The notes: generated by a model from the sequence alone, not told the origin. Shown: positions 1-9,773, counted from the stretch's first letter. The stretch: 35,494 nucleotides of DNA from an uncultured Saprospiraceae bacterium (GCA_937924145.1 CALDTJ010000438.1:1-35494); one strand, 5' to 3'. Made by a program: numbers and translations.

Positions 1-8
1 GCAGTTAT

Positions 9-88
9 CAGTAGGCAGATTACAGTGGGCAGTGGGCAGTAGACAGTAGGCAATCTGCTGCAAACTGCTGACTGTAATCTGCCTACTG
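9..88. repeat. Fold-back repeat of CAGT/GGCAG units
   Basis: An 18-bp perfect inverted repeat has arms at 9-26 and 71-88 (left arm CAGTAGGCAGATTACAGT). Between the arms lie further degenerate units of the type GGCAGT/GACAGT. Related units continue to about 112, so the stop codon of the exonuclease gene at 103 lies inside the repetitive tract. A looser relative occurs at 33011-33076. It could act as a hairpin terminator for the minus-strand gene or be a dispersed palindromic element; there is no T tract that settles the question. Confidence 0.7.
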
Positions 89-102
89 CCAACTGGTTAC
101 TG

Positions 103-927
103 CTAACTGTTTCGTTGTTCTTTGCCATATTCTTTCACCAATCTTTTAACAATTTGCTTTACTTGAGAAGAAAATTCTTTATTCAAAATCCAGCTATAAT
201 ATTGTCGATCTTTCGTTAAAGTCTCTGCCACGGGTTTACCTTGATATTTACCGAAGTTAAAAACTACAACTCCATTTTGATCATATTTTAATCGCTGTGT
301 AGCGTCTATCGTTTTCAAATCACTTGTAAAATCATGAATTGCCTGTACATCGTTTTTTATCGGTGCCTCTACCACATTCCCATCTCCGTCCGTAAAATCC
401 ACTCCTTCGTAACGTTCTAACTGACCTTTAAAAACATCAATCGTTGCTTGTACATCTGCCAAAGCATCATGTGCATTCTCTAACTCTTTTCCACAATAAA
501 ACTTAAGGGCAGCTTTTAATGTCCGAGGCTCCATTTTATAAAAAACACGTTGCACATCAATCAATCTTCGCTTGGAAACATCCAACTCCATCCCTACCCT
601 AGCAAATTCTTCCATCAGCATTGGTACATCAAAGCGATTTGAGTTATAACCTGCTAAATCTGAATTTCCAATAAAGTCATATATTTTCTTTGCTACTTGC
701 TGAAAGGTGGGTTTATTAGCTAACATTTTTGGCGTTATTCCATGCACCTCCATTGCCTCTTTTGAAATAGGAATTCCAGGGTTAATCAACATAGTTAACT
801 CTTCTGGTTCTTTATCTTTTTTAGAGTATTTGATAATAGCAATTTGCACGATTCGATCACGAATAACATTTAATCCAGTCGCCTCTAAATCAAAAAAGCA
901 CAAATCTCGATCGAGATTTAATTTCAT
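103..927 (-). CDS. 3'-5' exonuclease, DEDDh (DnaQ/ExoX-like)
   Basis: This 274-residue protein is a predicted metal-dependent 3'-5' exonuclease acting on DNA or RNA ends in the cytoplasm. All DEDDh motifs are present: ExoI D13-L-E15-A-T-G, ExoII around N95-S-N-R-F-D100, and ExoIII H153-D-A-L-A-D158. After a linker, residues 220-252 carry FNFGKYQGKPVAE followed by a YYSWIL stretch, which matches the small C-terminal domain found in ExoX-like proteins. The protein is longer than a bare DnaQ domain because of that tail. It lies 66 bp downstream of the apbE-like gene on the same strand and may be co-transcribed. The last codons and the TAG stop run into the repeat at the window edge. The fold is certain; the substrate is unknown. 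Confidence 0.88.
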   Translation of the reverse strand: MKLNLDRDLCFFDLEATGLNVIRDRIVQIAIIKYSKKDKEPEELTMLINPGIPISKEAMEVHGITPKMLANKPTFQQVAKKIYDFIGNSDLAGYNSNRFDVPMLMEEFARVGMELDVSKRRLIDVQRVFYKMEPRTLKAALKFYCGKELENAHDALADVQATIDVFKGQLERYEGVDFTDGDGNVVEAPIKNDVQAIHDFTSDLKTIDATQRLKYDQNGVVVFNFGKYQGKPVAETLTKDRQYYSWILNKEFSSQVKQIVKRLVKEYGKEQRNS

Positions 928-993
928 AAGTTTTGTTTGTAAAATTCTTTAGAAATCTATTTAAAAGAATAGTTTTTTAGTTGAAAATTGCGG

Positions 994-2055
994 CTAATAA
1001 AGTTGCTTAACCTGATCTGCTAGACCTTCAGTATATTTTGTTGAGGTCTCTCCATTTTCATCTAAATAAAGCAAATATGCTTCAATTTCTGGCAATTTTT
1101 GCGCTAAGTTAAAAGCTTTTTCCATACCCATTGCCATAAAAGCAGTCGCATAGCTGTCGGCAATAATACAATCTTTAGCAACAACAGTTGCACTCAGTAG
1201 ATCATTTGATTCGGGAAAACCTGTTTTGGGATTCATCGTATGCCCCATTTTTTGCCCATCAATGATTCGGAAACTTTCATAATTAGCCGAAGTTGCCATT
1301 GCTTGATTAGCCAACATTAAGGTTTGATTATGGTAATATCCTCTTGGAGCTTTAGGGTCTTGTATCCCGATATTCCACCAATTACCTTTAGCATTTTTTC
1401 CGCGGCAGAGTGACTCTCCACCAATATCTACTAAATAACTTTTGACACCTTTCGCTTCTAAAAAACGCCCAACTTCATCTATCGCATATCCTTTAGCAAT
1501 TGCACTAAAATCTAGCTGAGTATTAGGGTTTATTTTTTGAATATTATACTGATTCCCTGCTTGTACTATTTTGATTTTATCGAATCCAACTGTTTGCATT
1601 ATTTTAGCAACTTCAGTCGTATCTATAGCATCTACCCCTTCTATTACTTTTTTTCTAAAACCATAATATTTCATCAATGGTGCGATGGTTGGTTCAAAAT
1701 AGCCATTTGTCTTCTCTACAATATCTCTCGTTGTTAACACATTATTGATAAAATGCTGAGCATACCCGCTATTTTCAATCGTAATTCCATTTTCTGAATC
1801 ATTAAATCGACTAAGTGTTGAAGTTTTTTCATAATGAGAATTTCCCATATTCAATGCATTCAATAAAGAATCTATAGTTGTTTGTAATACACGATTTTCA
1901 GTATCTTCAAAAGTCAATTTATAGCGAACGACACCCATCGTAATCCCTTCCATTTTTTTAAAAGCAATAGTTTCTGAAGCCACAGTTTTCGGATTAGATT
2001 GACTTTGGCAGGCAGTAAGAACAGCAAAAAGGGCGAACAAAAACAGTCGATACAT
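994..2055 (-). CDS. apbE: FAD:protein FMN transferase, lipoprotein (ApbE family)
   Basis: ApbE proteins attach FMN covalently to Thr or Ser of membrane redox subunits such as NqrB/NqrC or RnfG, on the periplasmic side. This 353-residue copy begins with a lipoprotein signal whose lipobox is L13-T-A-C16, so it should be membrane anchored. Family motifs follow in order: SRFND (82-86), YFEPTIAPLMKYYGF (119-133), DFSAIAKGYAID (182-193), LVDIGGE (208-214), ATSANYESF (254-262), GHTMNPKTG (271-279) and IADSYATAFMAMG (298-310). D300 and T304 are the expected metal-ligand positions. No NQR or RNF genes are in the window, so the flavoprotein partner is elsewhere. The length and all core motifs are normal for the family. 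Confidence 0.92.
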   Translation of the reverse strand: MYRLFLFALFAVLTACQSQSNPKTVASETIAFKKMEGITMGVVRYKLTFEDTENRVLQTTIDSLLNALNMGNSHYEKTSTLSRFNDSENGITIENSGYAQHFINNVLTTRDIVEKTNGYFEPTIAPLMKYYGFRKKVIEGVDAIDTTEVAKIMQTVGFDKIKIVQAGNQYNIQKINPNTQLDFSAIAKGYAIDEVGRFLEAKGVKSYLVDIGGESLCRGKNAKGNWWNIGIQDPKAPRGYYHNQTLMLANQAMATSANYESFRIIDGQKMGHTMNPKTGFPESNDLLSATVVAKDCIIADSYATAFMAMGMEKAFNLAQKLPEIEAYLLYLDENGETSTKYTEGLADQVKQLY

Positions 2056-2194
2056 AGCTCAGTTTTTTACTACAAAATAACTACTTTGAATGTTAATAAC
2101 CTGCCATCTAACGACTTATTTTATATTCCGATTATTTTAAATCGAAAAAAGAATTAAATTTGATTTGAGTATTCATTGACGAAAAAGAAAAGGC

Positions 2195-3742
2195 ATGGAA
2201 TCAGAAACTCCAAAGGAGGAATACAAGCAAATTTTAAAAGAAAACCTAAAACTAAAGGCAGAGTTAAACTTACTCAAAGGCAAGCAAAAAACGCGTAGTG
2301 CATTGGGTAGATTAGCAAGTAAAGTGACTACTAATATATTCGTTGGCAAAGGGCTAAAACATAGTGTATTAAGGCTTTTTGATGAAATTCCAGAAGGAAA
2401 AGTTACAAAAGTTACTTTGGCCGACGTATCTTCTCATGTCGTGTGGCGATTGACCCGAGTCGGTATCTTTACACTTTTATTAGCATTAATTCCCCTTTGT
2501 ATTTTATCCATTCAGACTTATATTCTAAACTCTCAAAATAATTTACTAAAAGAACAAAATAAAAGACTGGATCAGTCTATCAATCTAGAAGAAGGCAGTC
2601 GGCGTAGTTCTTTAATCTTTTTGATGAGTAATATTATGGACAAAATGGGTGAAGAGTTAAAAGCACCTAATAATAAAAAGAATACTTTGAGTGATGCACT
2701 GATTGGTAGAATCGTTTCCCTTAGTCAAGCACTCCGCCCCTACCGTTATTTGGAAAATGATCAATTGATCAAACAGCCATTAAGCCCAGAAAGAGGGCAA
2801 TTATTGATTTCGCTCACTAATAGTGCTTTGCATGAGAGTACTTATGAACAAATTTTTGAGAAAGCAGATTTTAGTTACGCTGATTTAAAACATGCTAATT
2901 TTGATGGCAATTATATGAATAGTATTGAATTGAGTTTTGCCAATTTAGAAGGTGCAACTTTCAGAAATTCAATTTTAGAATACGCCAATTTAGAAGGTGC
3001 AAATTTGCAAGAAGTAGAATTTGCGGAAACATATATGAATGGGATTAAACTAAACGCAGCAAAACTACAAAAAAGTCATCTTCACAACGTAAAAATGCGA
3101 AATGCTAACTTAAAAAAAGCAGATTTTAGAAATGCAGAAATAAGTGGTGATTTTAGATATTCGATTATTGATAGTATTCGCTTAGATGGTATTAAGATAG
3201 GTGTTTTAGACTTAGAAGGTATTGAAATACGCAATCAACAGGTAATGGAATTAGTAGATACAAATGACGTCGCTAGTATATTCACACTCCCCGTAGCAAG
3301 CAGAGAATATTTGAACGAAAACTTTAAATGGCAAGAAAAAGCTATCCAAAAAGAAGACATGTCCATTAGTAGTAGCTATACATTGGTAAGAAAAAAAGCC
3401 TCAAATCTTTTTACGATGGAAAGCTGCCTGAAGAGAGTCTTAGAAATAATTAAAAGTTCAAATCATATTCAACAATTGGAGGAAGAATTAAAAGAAACCA
3501 AAGAAAGCATTGCCTTCTTACCTGAGGCGAATCCTTTTGGTGACGACAACCTAGACTTAACGGCTGACTCCGTGTACTTATTTCGAATGATTACAGCAGC
3601 GGAAAATACACCGTTGGCAATTGGTTGGATAGAGTTTGATCCTTTCAAAAAAACTCTAAAAGAATTTAGTTTGGGTGATACATCTGTACTTTCCTTTAAC
3701 AAATCATTACTCCGAGATTTCCCTTTAGAGTGCAAAAATTAA
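2195..3742 (+). CDS. Membrane-anchored pentapeptide-repeat protein
   Basis: This 515-residue protein of unknown function has a clear layout. Residues 5-32 are charged and coiled-coil-like, 89-110 form one hydrophobic transmembrane segment (GIFTLLLALIPLCILSI), and 112-132 form a second short coil. A predicted helical stretch ends in the block PLSPERGQLL (195-204). Residues 222-340 are pentapeptide repeats of the A(D/N)(L/F)xx type, for example FEKADFSYADLKHANF and YANLEGANLQ, which fold into a right-handed quadrilateral helix. The last 150 residues are not recognised. With one membrane helix, the repeat part is probably cytosolic or periplasmic as a single domain. It ends just before or overlapping the next gene, so the two are probably translated together. 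Nothing visible indicates an enzymatic activity. Confidence 0.8.
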   Translation: MESETPKEEYKQILKENLKLKAELNLLKGKQKTRSALGRLASKVTTNIFVGKGLKHSVLRLFDEIPEGKVTKVTLADVSSHVVWRLTRVGIFTLLLALIPLCILSIQTYILNSQNNLLKEQNKRLDQSINLEEGSRRSSLIFLMSNIMDKMGEELKAPNNKKNTLSDALIGRIVSLSQALRPYRYLENDQLIKQPLSPERGQLLISLTNSALHESTYEQIFEKADFSYADLKHANFDGNYMNSIELSFANLEGATFRNSILEYANLEGANLQEVEFAETYMNGIKLNAAKLQKSHLHNVKMRNANLKKADFRNAEISGDFRYSIIDSIRLDGIKIGVLDLEGIEIRNQQVMELVDTNDVASIFTLPVASREYLNENFKWQEKAIQKEDMSISSSYTLVRKKASNLFTMESCLKRVLEIIKSSNHIQQLEEELKETKESIAFLPEANPFGDDNLDLTADSVYLFRMITAAENTPLAIGWIEFDPFKKTLKEFSLGDTSVLSFNKSLLRDFPLECKN

Positions 3743-3750
3743 AAAAATTC

Positions 3751-6700
3751 ATGACTTTACTCCAAGCTGAACGAATAGCTTTCGAAGTTTTCAATATCAA
3801 AGGTTTTGCCAAACAATTACCAGGGGAAATCGACTTAAACTTCTTAATTGCAGTCAACAAAGACGAAAAATACGTTTTAAAAGTAGAAAGTGCCGCTCGC
3901 AATTTAGATAATTTAGAACTGCAGAATGCAGCCTTAAATCACTTAGCCACCAAAGAAATCCCGATTCAGTTTCCTAAAGTAATTGCTAACAAAAATGGTC
4001 AAGCAATCACGGCTTACACAACTGAAAATGGTCAGCAAGTTTACCTTAGATTATTGACTTGGGTAGAAGGAAGGTTATTAGCTAAAGTCAATCCTCATAC
4101 CACTCAATTACTAGAAAGTTTAGGCGAAACTTGTGGGCATCTATGCAGCAGTTTAAAAGACTTTGAGCATGAAGGCGCACATCGATATTTCAAGTGGGAC
4201 AATTCCAATGCAGATTGGGTAGGAAAGCATTTCGAAGTTTTTGAAAGTCTAGAAAAAAAGGAATTAGTCCAATATTTCTTAGATTTATTTCAGCAGGAAG
4301 TAGCTCCGCTTTTACCTACTTTACGAAAAAGTATTAATTACAATGATGCCAATGATTATAATGTATTAGTCGATCAAAACTTAGCCAATCCACAAATAGC
4401 AGGAGTCATTGATTTTGGTGATACAGTCTATACGCACACCATCAACGAAGTAGCAATTGCAGCGGCTTATGCTTTGATGGATAAAATAGATCCCTTAGAA
4501 TCTGCTTGCTCAATAGTCAAAGGATTCCATCAGATATTTCCAATTGCGGAAGAAGAATGCAAAGTCATTTTTCCATTAATCGCTGCCCGATTAATTATAA
4601 GCGTTACGTCTTCTTCTATTAATCAAAAAGCAGAACCAGACAATCCTTATTTACAAATTAGTGCTAAACCTGCTTGGGCTTTATTAAAGAAATTAAGAGC
4701 AATTTCTCCTTCGTTAGCACATTATACTTTTCGTTCAATCTGTGGGTATGAACCCTGTCCGCAGAAAGCACAATTTTTAAATTTCATTGAAAAAAACAAA
4801 GGTACTTTTGGAAAAATAGTTGAGGCTGATTTAATCCATGATAAAAAAATAGTTTTAGACTTAAGCGTTGGCAGTTTAGAACTTGGAAACAATCCAAATT
4901 TTGAAGATGCTAAGAAATTCGAAGTATTAGTCAATCGAATGATGGAGGATGCGGAAGTGGAAATAAGTATTGGGAAGTATAATGAAGTTCGACCGATTTA
5001 CACTTCGGATGCTTTTACTATTGCTGGTAATGAAGGTCCACAATGGCGAACCTTACACGTTGGTATAGATGTTTTTATGCTTGCAGAAACGCCTGTTTAT
5101 GCTCCATTAGAAGGAACTGTCCATAGTTTTAATAATAATGCAGGTGATAGAGATTATGGCCCTGCAATTATCTTAGAACATAAAATTGATAACGACTTAA
5201 CTTTTTATACGCTATATGGGCATTTGACAGAAGATTCTTTGAATGGCTTATCAGTAGGAATGGCTATTGAAAAAGGGCAACAAATTGCAAAAATTGGAGC
5301 AAGACCAATTAATGGTGATTGGCCGCCACACCTACATTTTCAGATCATTTTGGATATGCTGAATTACGAAGGTGATTTCCCAGGAGTCGCCTTTCCTCAT
5401 CAACAAAAATTATGGACAAGCCTGTGCCCTAATCCTAATTTATTAATCGGCATGACCGAAAATATTGAAGGAGGCGATAAATACTCAAGGGAGGAATTAT
5501 TGACTATTAGAAAAAATCATTTAGGTCCAAACTTAAGTTTATCGTATCAGGAACCGCTACAGATGCAGAGAGGTTTTATGCAATATCTTTATAATCGAGA
5601 TGGGCAAAGATTTTTAGATACGGTGAATAATGTCCCACACGTCGGACATCAAAATCCACGAGTTGTTCGAGCCGCACAAAAACAAATAGCCGTTTTTAAT
5701 TCGAATACTCGGTATCTGCAAAAAAATATGATGGAGTACGCAGAGATGCTTTGCTCGACTATGCCCGAAGAATTATCGGTTTGCTATTTTGTCAATTCAG
5801 GCAGTGAGGCAAATGAATTAGCTATGCGTCTAGCCAAGACCTATACCAATCAAAACGATTTTCTTGCAGTCGAAGTAGGCTATCATGGAAATACTCAAAA
5901 CTGCATAGATATTAGTTCCTATAAATTTGATAGCAAAGGAGGAAAAGGAAAAGCAGATCATATTCATATTGTCCCGATGCCTGATACTTTCAGAGGGGAA
6001 TTTAAAGCCAATGATCCAAAAGCAGGAGAAAAATATGCCGCTTATATTGAAAAAGCCATGCAGGAAAATTGGGCGCAAGGAAAAGATATAGCAGGTTTTT
6101 TCTGTGAATCCATCCTAAGTTGTGGTGGTCAAATTGTCTTGCCACCCAATTATTTAAAAACAGCCTTTGCACACGTACGAAATGCAGGAGGTGTTTGTAT
6201 TTCTGACGAAGTACAAGTCGGTTTCGGTAGAGTCGGAGATCATTTTTGGGGTTTTGAATTACAAGGTGTCGTACCTGATATTGTAACGATGGGCAAGCCA
6301 ATTGGTAATGGGCATCCGTTAGGGGCAGTCATAACTACCCGCAAAATTGCTGATGCTTTTAATAATGGCATGGAGTATTTCAATACATTTGGTGGCAACC
6401 CCGTTTCTTGTGCAATTGGAATGGAAGTTTTACAAATTATTAAAGAAGAGAAATTACAAGAAAACGCGCTCAATATCGGCAATTATTTAAAAGCAGAATT
6501 AAATAATTTAGCAAAAGATTATCCAATTATTGGAGATGTAAGAGGGCATGGTTTATTCCTAGGTTTCGAATTAATTAAAGATAAAACAACTTTGGAACCT
6601 GCCCCTGCTCAAACTTCCTATTTGGCTAATAGAATGAGAAATTACGGCATCTTAATGAGTACGGATGGTTTATATCACAACGTATTAAAGATCAAACCAC

Positions 6701-6783
6701 CAATTATCTTCAATCAGAAAAATGCAGATTTCTTAATTGAAAAACTCAATAAAGTGTTAAAGGAGGATTTTATGCAAATTTAA
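3751..6783 (+). CDS. Kinase (APH)-M23 peptidase-class III aminotransferase/phospho-lyase fusion
   Basis: The open frame begins at GTG 3730, 13 bp inside the previous gene. I prefer ATG 3751, just after that gene's stop, giving 1010 residues, numbered here from that ATG. There is no signal peptide. Residues 1-340 are an APH/hydroxylysine-kinase-like domain with PGEIDLNF (24-31), the catalytic loop YNDANDYN (197-204; Tyr where His is usual) and D221-F-G. Residues about 415-560 are an M23 (LytM-type) domain with H436-xxx-D440, LYGHL (H491) and H527-L-H529, so all zinc ligands are present. Residues about 585-1010 are a class III PLP enzyme: [19 protein letters not shown] (D819) and the PLP lysine K849 in [10 protein letters not shown]. 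The kinase and PLP domains resemble hydroxylysine kinase and the AGXT2L phospho-lyases. The inferred job is phosphorylation of an amino-alcohol or hydroxy-amino acid followed by elimination of phosphate and ammonia. The substrate is unknown. Confidence 0.88.
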   Translation: MTLLQAERIAFEVFNIKGFAKQLPGEIDLNFLIAVNKDEKYVLKVESAARNLDNLELQNAALNHLATKEIPIQFPKVIANKNGQAITAYTTENGQQVYLRLLTWVEGRLLAKVNPHTTQLLESLGETCGHLCSSLKDFEHEGAHRYFKWDNSNADWVGKHFEVFESLEKKELVQYFLDLFQQEVAPLLPTLRKSINYNDANDYNVLVDQNLANPQIAGVIDFGDTVYTHTINEVAIAAAYALMDKIDPLESACSIVKGFHQIFPIAEEECKVIFPLIAARLIISVTSSSINQKAEPDNPYLQISAKPAWALLKKLRAISPSLAHYTFRSICGYEPCPQKAQFLNFIEKNKGTFGKIVEADLIHDKKIVLDLSVGSLELGNNPNFEDAKKFEVLVNRMMEDAEVEISIGKYNEVRPIYTSDAFTIAGNEGPQWRTLHVGIDVFMLAETPVYAPLEGTVHSFNNNAGDRDYGPAIILEHKIDNDLTFYTLYGHLTEDSLNGLSVGMAIEKGQQIAKIGARPINGDWPPHLHFQIILDMLNYEGDFPGVAFPHQQKLWTSLCPNPNLLIGMTENIEGGDKYSREELLTIRKNHLGPNLSLSYQEPLQMQRGFMQYLYNRDGQRFLDTVNNVPHVGHQNPRVVRAAQKQIAVFNSNTRYLQKNMMEYAEMLCSTMPEELSVCYFVNSGSEANELAMRLAKTYTNQNDFLAVEVGYHGNTQNCIDISSYKFDSKGGKGKADHIHIVPMPDTFRGEFKANDPKAGEKYAAYIEKAMQENWAQGKDIAGFFCESILSCGGQIVLPPNYLKTAFAHVRNAGGVCISDEVQVGFGRVGDHFWGFELQGVVPDIVTMGKPIGNGHPLGAVITTRKIADAFNNGMEYFNTFGGNPVSCAIGMEVLQIIKEEKLQENALNIGNYLKAELNNLAKDYPIIGDVRGHGLFLGFELIKDKTTLEPAPAQTSYLANRMRNYGILMSTDGLYHNVLKIKPPIIFNQKNADFLIEKLNKVLKEDFMQI

Positions 6784-7008
6784 ATGGAGAAAAGGTTACC
6801 TTCGACTTGGATAGCTATTAAGTAAGATTAGCTACTTTTTATGGTTATTTGAAAAAAGATTAGTGGGCAAACAATATATCAACATTTTTTCACTATGTTT
6901 GTGACAACTGCTATTGCTAATTAAACTATTGAGTAGAATCGTTCAAGGAATAATCCTTTGAATCAATTGGAAAGAAGTATTTAAACAACAACAAAACGAC
7001 CTTATTCC

Positions 7009-8256
7009 ATGTCCTCATTAGCCGATATAAAAAAAGAATTAACGAATACCCAACAACTCGAACGAGATTTACACCTCAAGCAATTGCAGGTCAATCGCCT
7101 TTTGAATCTTACCCAAGCAATCAATAATAATGTTTCCTCTCGTGGTCTTTTCGATATGTTCACCTCTTTCCTTAGCTGGGAAATGGGGATCAAAAAATTA
7201 GCACTCTACTTCAAAGATCATGAACAATGGGTTTGCAAAGCTTTTTCTGGTGTTCCCGAAGGTCTAATTGCCTTAGACATTAGTGACCGTCTACCTGAAT
7301 ATAATCGCTTACATAATTTAGATGCAGATGACCATCTACTATTAAAAGAGTTTGATGTCGTCATTCCTGTAATGCACAAAAAATCACCTTTAGCCTACGT
7401 CTTTATCGGTGGTTTTGATGAGAATGAGGACATGTACAACAAAGTCCAATTCATCACAACGGTAACAAATATTGTCGCCGTAGCCATTGAAAATAAAAGA
7501 CTTTTCAAACGTCAATTAGAGCAAGAACGATTGAAGAAAGAAATGGAATTAGCAAGTGAAATGCAAAGGATGTTAATTCCAGCAGAATTGCCCCACGGGA
7601 ACAAATACGAATTTGCAAGTATTTACAAACCACAATTAGGTGTCGGTGGCGACTATTTCGATGTCATTCAATTTGATGAAAATCGTTTTGCCTTTTGTGT
7701 AGGAGATATTTCTGGAAAAGGTGTTGCTGCTGCGCTTTTAATGGCGAACTTTCAAGCAAACTTTCATAGTTTAATTCGAAAAGATTATCCATTAGATTAT
7801 TTTATCAAAGCACTTAACGAATCAGTCATAAGAATTACGCAAAGCGAAAAATTTATCACTTTTTTTGTAGCCGAATATAATACAAAAACAAGGGTTTTAA
7901 AATATATCAATGCAGGTCATAACCCGCCTATTTTAGTACATAAAAATGAAGTAGTTTTACTAAGAAAAGGTTGTACTATTCTAGGGTCGTTTGATGAATT
8001 GCCTCATATTGAAATAGGAGAAGGGATCATCGAGGGACACGCCACTATCTTAGCCTATACGGATGGTTTAACTGATCTACGAAACAATAATGGTGATTTT
8101 TTAGATGCGGATATGATTAATGAATTTACTTTCCAAAATAATCATTTACCAGCTAAGATCTTTAATGAAAAGTTGATGGCAGTCATTCAGCAGTTCAAAG
8201 GTCATCAAGGTTTTCCAGATGATTTTACGATATTGACTTGTAAGATTTTTGAGTAG
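7009..8256 (+). CDS. SpoIIE/RsbU-type PP2C phosphatase with GAF-like sensor
   Basis: This 415-residue cytoplasmic Ser/Thr phosphatase of the kind used in partner-switching regulation probably dephosphorylates an STAS-domain antagonist. Residues 5-40 are coiled-coil-like and 40-165 look like a GAF sensor (weak sequence match, right size and position). A signalling helix, KKEMELASEMQRMLIPAELP (176-195), leads into the PPM domain. Metal ligands are visible: D215 in GGDYFD, D233 in GDISGKG, D352 in YTDGLTD and D404/D405 in PDDFTIL. No anti-sigma kinase or STAS gene lies nearby, so its target is elsewhere. It is separated by 225 bp from the upstream fusion gene, a gap with no clear feature. It ends next to a long hairpin repeat at 8272-8345 that could terminate it. 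Confidence 0.9.
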   Translation: MSSLADIKKELTNTQQLERDLHLKQLQVNRLLNLTQAINNNVSSRGLFDMFTSFLSWEMGIKKLALYFKDHEQWVCKAFSGVPEGLIALDISDRLPEYNRLHNLDADDHLLLKEFDVVIPVMHKKSPLAYVFIGGFDENEDMYNKVQFITTVTNIVAVAIENKRLFKRQLEQERLKKEMELASEMQRMLIPAELPHGNKYEFASIYKPQLGVGGDYFDVIQFDENRFAFCVGDISGKGVAAALLMANFQANFHSLIRKDYPLDYFIKALNESVIRITQSEKFITFFVAEYNTKTRVLKYINAGHNPPILVHKNEVVLLRKGCTILGSFDELPHIEIGEGIIEGHATILAYTDGLTDLRNNNGDFLDADMINEFTFQNNHLPAKIFNEKLMAVIQQFKGHQGFPDDFTILTCKIFE

Positions 8257-8271
8257 CAATCGACCGTAGAC

Positions 8272-8345
8272 CGTAGCTTAGCCTTTTAGGCTGAGCATAT
8301 CGCTTTTGCTAATTATACATGCTCAGCCTAGAAGACTAAGCTACG
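8272..8345. repeat. 27-bp imperfect inverted repeat, probable two-way terminator
   Basis: The arms 8272-8298 and 8319-8345 match at 25 of 27 positions, separated by a 20-bp loop. The left arm begins CGTAGCTTAG and ends AGGCTGAGCAT. A direct duplication, GACCGTA, lies just to the left at 8262-8275. The element sits between two convergent genes. Its right arm supplies the last codons (Asn-Val-Ala region) and the TAG stop of the VWA gene, so it either inserted at the very end of that gene or evolved as its terminator. Confidence 0.75.
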
Positions 8346-9481
8346 TTAATAATTCCCTCCTTCGCCATCCAATTATGGATACTATCTTTTTTGATAGCAG
8401 CAGCCATTAAGCCAGGAAATTGGTCAGGAGAACAGGCAAAAGAAGGCACACCAAAAGTGCCAAATTTTCCAGCTACAGAACGATCAAAAGCAGGCGCACC
8501 ATCATCATTCAAAGCTAACAAAGTGATAAACTGTGCCCCACTCGCTTTTACTGCCGCAACTCTTTTCAAAAGTGCATTTTCATTTCCTCCCTCAAATAAA
8601 TCACTGATTAAAAAAACAATCGTATCATTCGGATTTTGAATCAATTGCTCAGCATAACCAACAGCTTTATTAATATCTGTTCCACCTCCTAATTGAGTAC
8701 CAAAAAGTAAATCCACAGGGTCATGCAATTCAGGCGTTAAATCTACGACTGCCGTATCAAAAACAATAATATGTGTCTTGATAGATTTCAAAGAGGCTAG
8801 AATAGCTCCAAAAACACCTGCATAGACTACTGAAGTAGCCATAGATCCACTTTGATCTACTAACAAAATTACTTTGCGAAGTGCCTGCCCCTTTTTACCA
8901 TAACCAATTAAAGTCTCGGGAATAATCGTTTTTAGGTCTTTTTGATAATGTTTTAGATTAGCTCGAATGGTCTTATGCCAATCAATTTCTTTTAGCTTTG
9001 GTCGGCGATTTCTAGTAGCTCTATTGATACTTCCTGCAACTGCTTGTCGCATTGGATTCGTCAATTTTTTTTCCAATTCTTCTACCACTTTTCTCACTAC
9101 TTTTCTAGCGGTATCTCTCGTTTTTTGCGGCATTACTTTCGTCAATGAAAGCAAAGTGCCTACTAAATTTACATCTGGCTCAATCGACTCTAAGAACTCT
9201 GGTTCAAAAAGCATTTTCTCCAAATTCAAGCGTTCAAAAGCATCTTTTTGCATGATCTGAACTACGGACTTTGGAAAATATTTTCGAATATCTCCTAACC
9301 ACCGATTCACTCTTGGTGAAGAACTACCTAAGCCTCCCTTGCGTTCATTATCGCTGTCGTAAAGTGCTTCTAATACACCATCTTTTCCTGCTTCTTCAGC
9401 CCCTAAATTGACGGATTGCTCTGGATCTGCATGTTTGCCCAAAACCAAACGCCATTTTTTTAGTCTTTCTTCGTCCTTCAT
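8336..9481 (-). CDS. VWA-domain protein (MoxR-associated type)
   Basis: This 381-residue cytosolic protein has no signal peptide. The N-terminal 190 residues are helical and basic around 125-165. Residues 203-380 form a von Willebrand A domain with a complete MIDAS: D209-Q-S211-G-S213, T268 in GGGTDI and D294 in LISDLFEGG. The family is the soluble VWA type usually encoded beside a MoxR-class AAA ATPase and SWIM or DUF5682 proteins, where it is thought to work in metal-dependent protein remodelling. That association is from family knowledge; none of those partners is in this window, so here the gene stands alone. It is transcribed away from ligA across a 292-bp gap. Its C-terminus is encoded by an inverted repeat arm. 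Confidence 0.82.
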   Translation of the reverse strand: MKDEERLKKWRLVLGKHADPEQSVNLGAEEAGKDGVLEALYDSDNERKGGLGSSSPRVNRWLGDIRKYFPKSVVQIMQKDAFERLNLEKMLFEPEFLESIEPDVNLVGTLLSLTKVMPQKTRDTARKVVRKVVEELEKKLTNPMRQAVAGSINRATRNRRPKLKEIDWHKTIRANLKHYQKDLKTIIPETLIGYGKKGQALRKVILLVDQSGSMATSVVYAGVFGAILASLKSIKTHIIVFDTAVVDLTPELHDPVDLLFGTQLGGGTDINKAVGYAEQLIQNPNDTIVFLISDLFEGGNENALLKRVAAVKASGAQFITLLALNDDGAPAFDRSVAGKFGTFGVPSFACSPDQFPGLMAAAIKKDSIHNWMAKEGIINVA

Positions 9482-9699
9482 ATTTTTGATACTTTGAGTT
9501 TAGTTTGAATTCCTAGTAAGTTTTTCAGAGATAAAACTATTACCCTAAAAAATTAGAATAAAGAAAAGCTCCTTAGCAAAATTAGGCTAAAATACCTAAA
9601 CAATTCACCACAAATAAGTGATTTCACATCGACTACTAAAAAACAATAAAATTATATCAAAATAGTTACAAAACGTATATTTTATAATCAAAAAGTAGT

Positions 9700-9707
9700 T
9701 ATATTTG
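9700..9707 (+). promoter_or_regulatory. Possible -7 element (TATATTTG) for ligA
   Basis: TATATTTG matches the Bacteroidota -7 consensus TAnnTTTG and lies 66 bp upstream of the ligA ATG. No TTG is found at the usual -33 spacing, so this is a weak call. Confidence 0.3.
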
Positions 9708-9773
9708 TATTATAATTTAAAAAATACCCGTTAACTAACAAGCGGCAATAGCCCACTACACACCAATCCATCT

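Noticed and set aside
1-120. Repetitive tract as a CRISPR array
   Set aside because: The units are short, degenerate and not separated by unique spacers of constant length; no cas genes are present.
3730-3750. GTG start for the fusion enzyme
   Set aside because: Possible, but it overlaps the upstream gene, and an ATG seven codons later still precedes every recognisable kinase motif.
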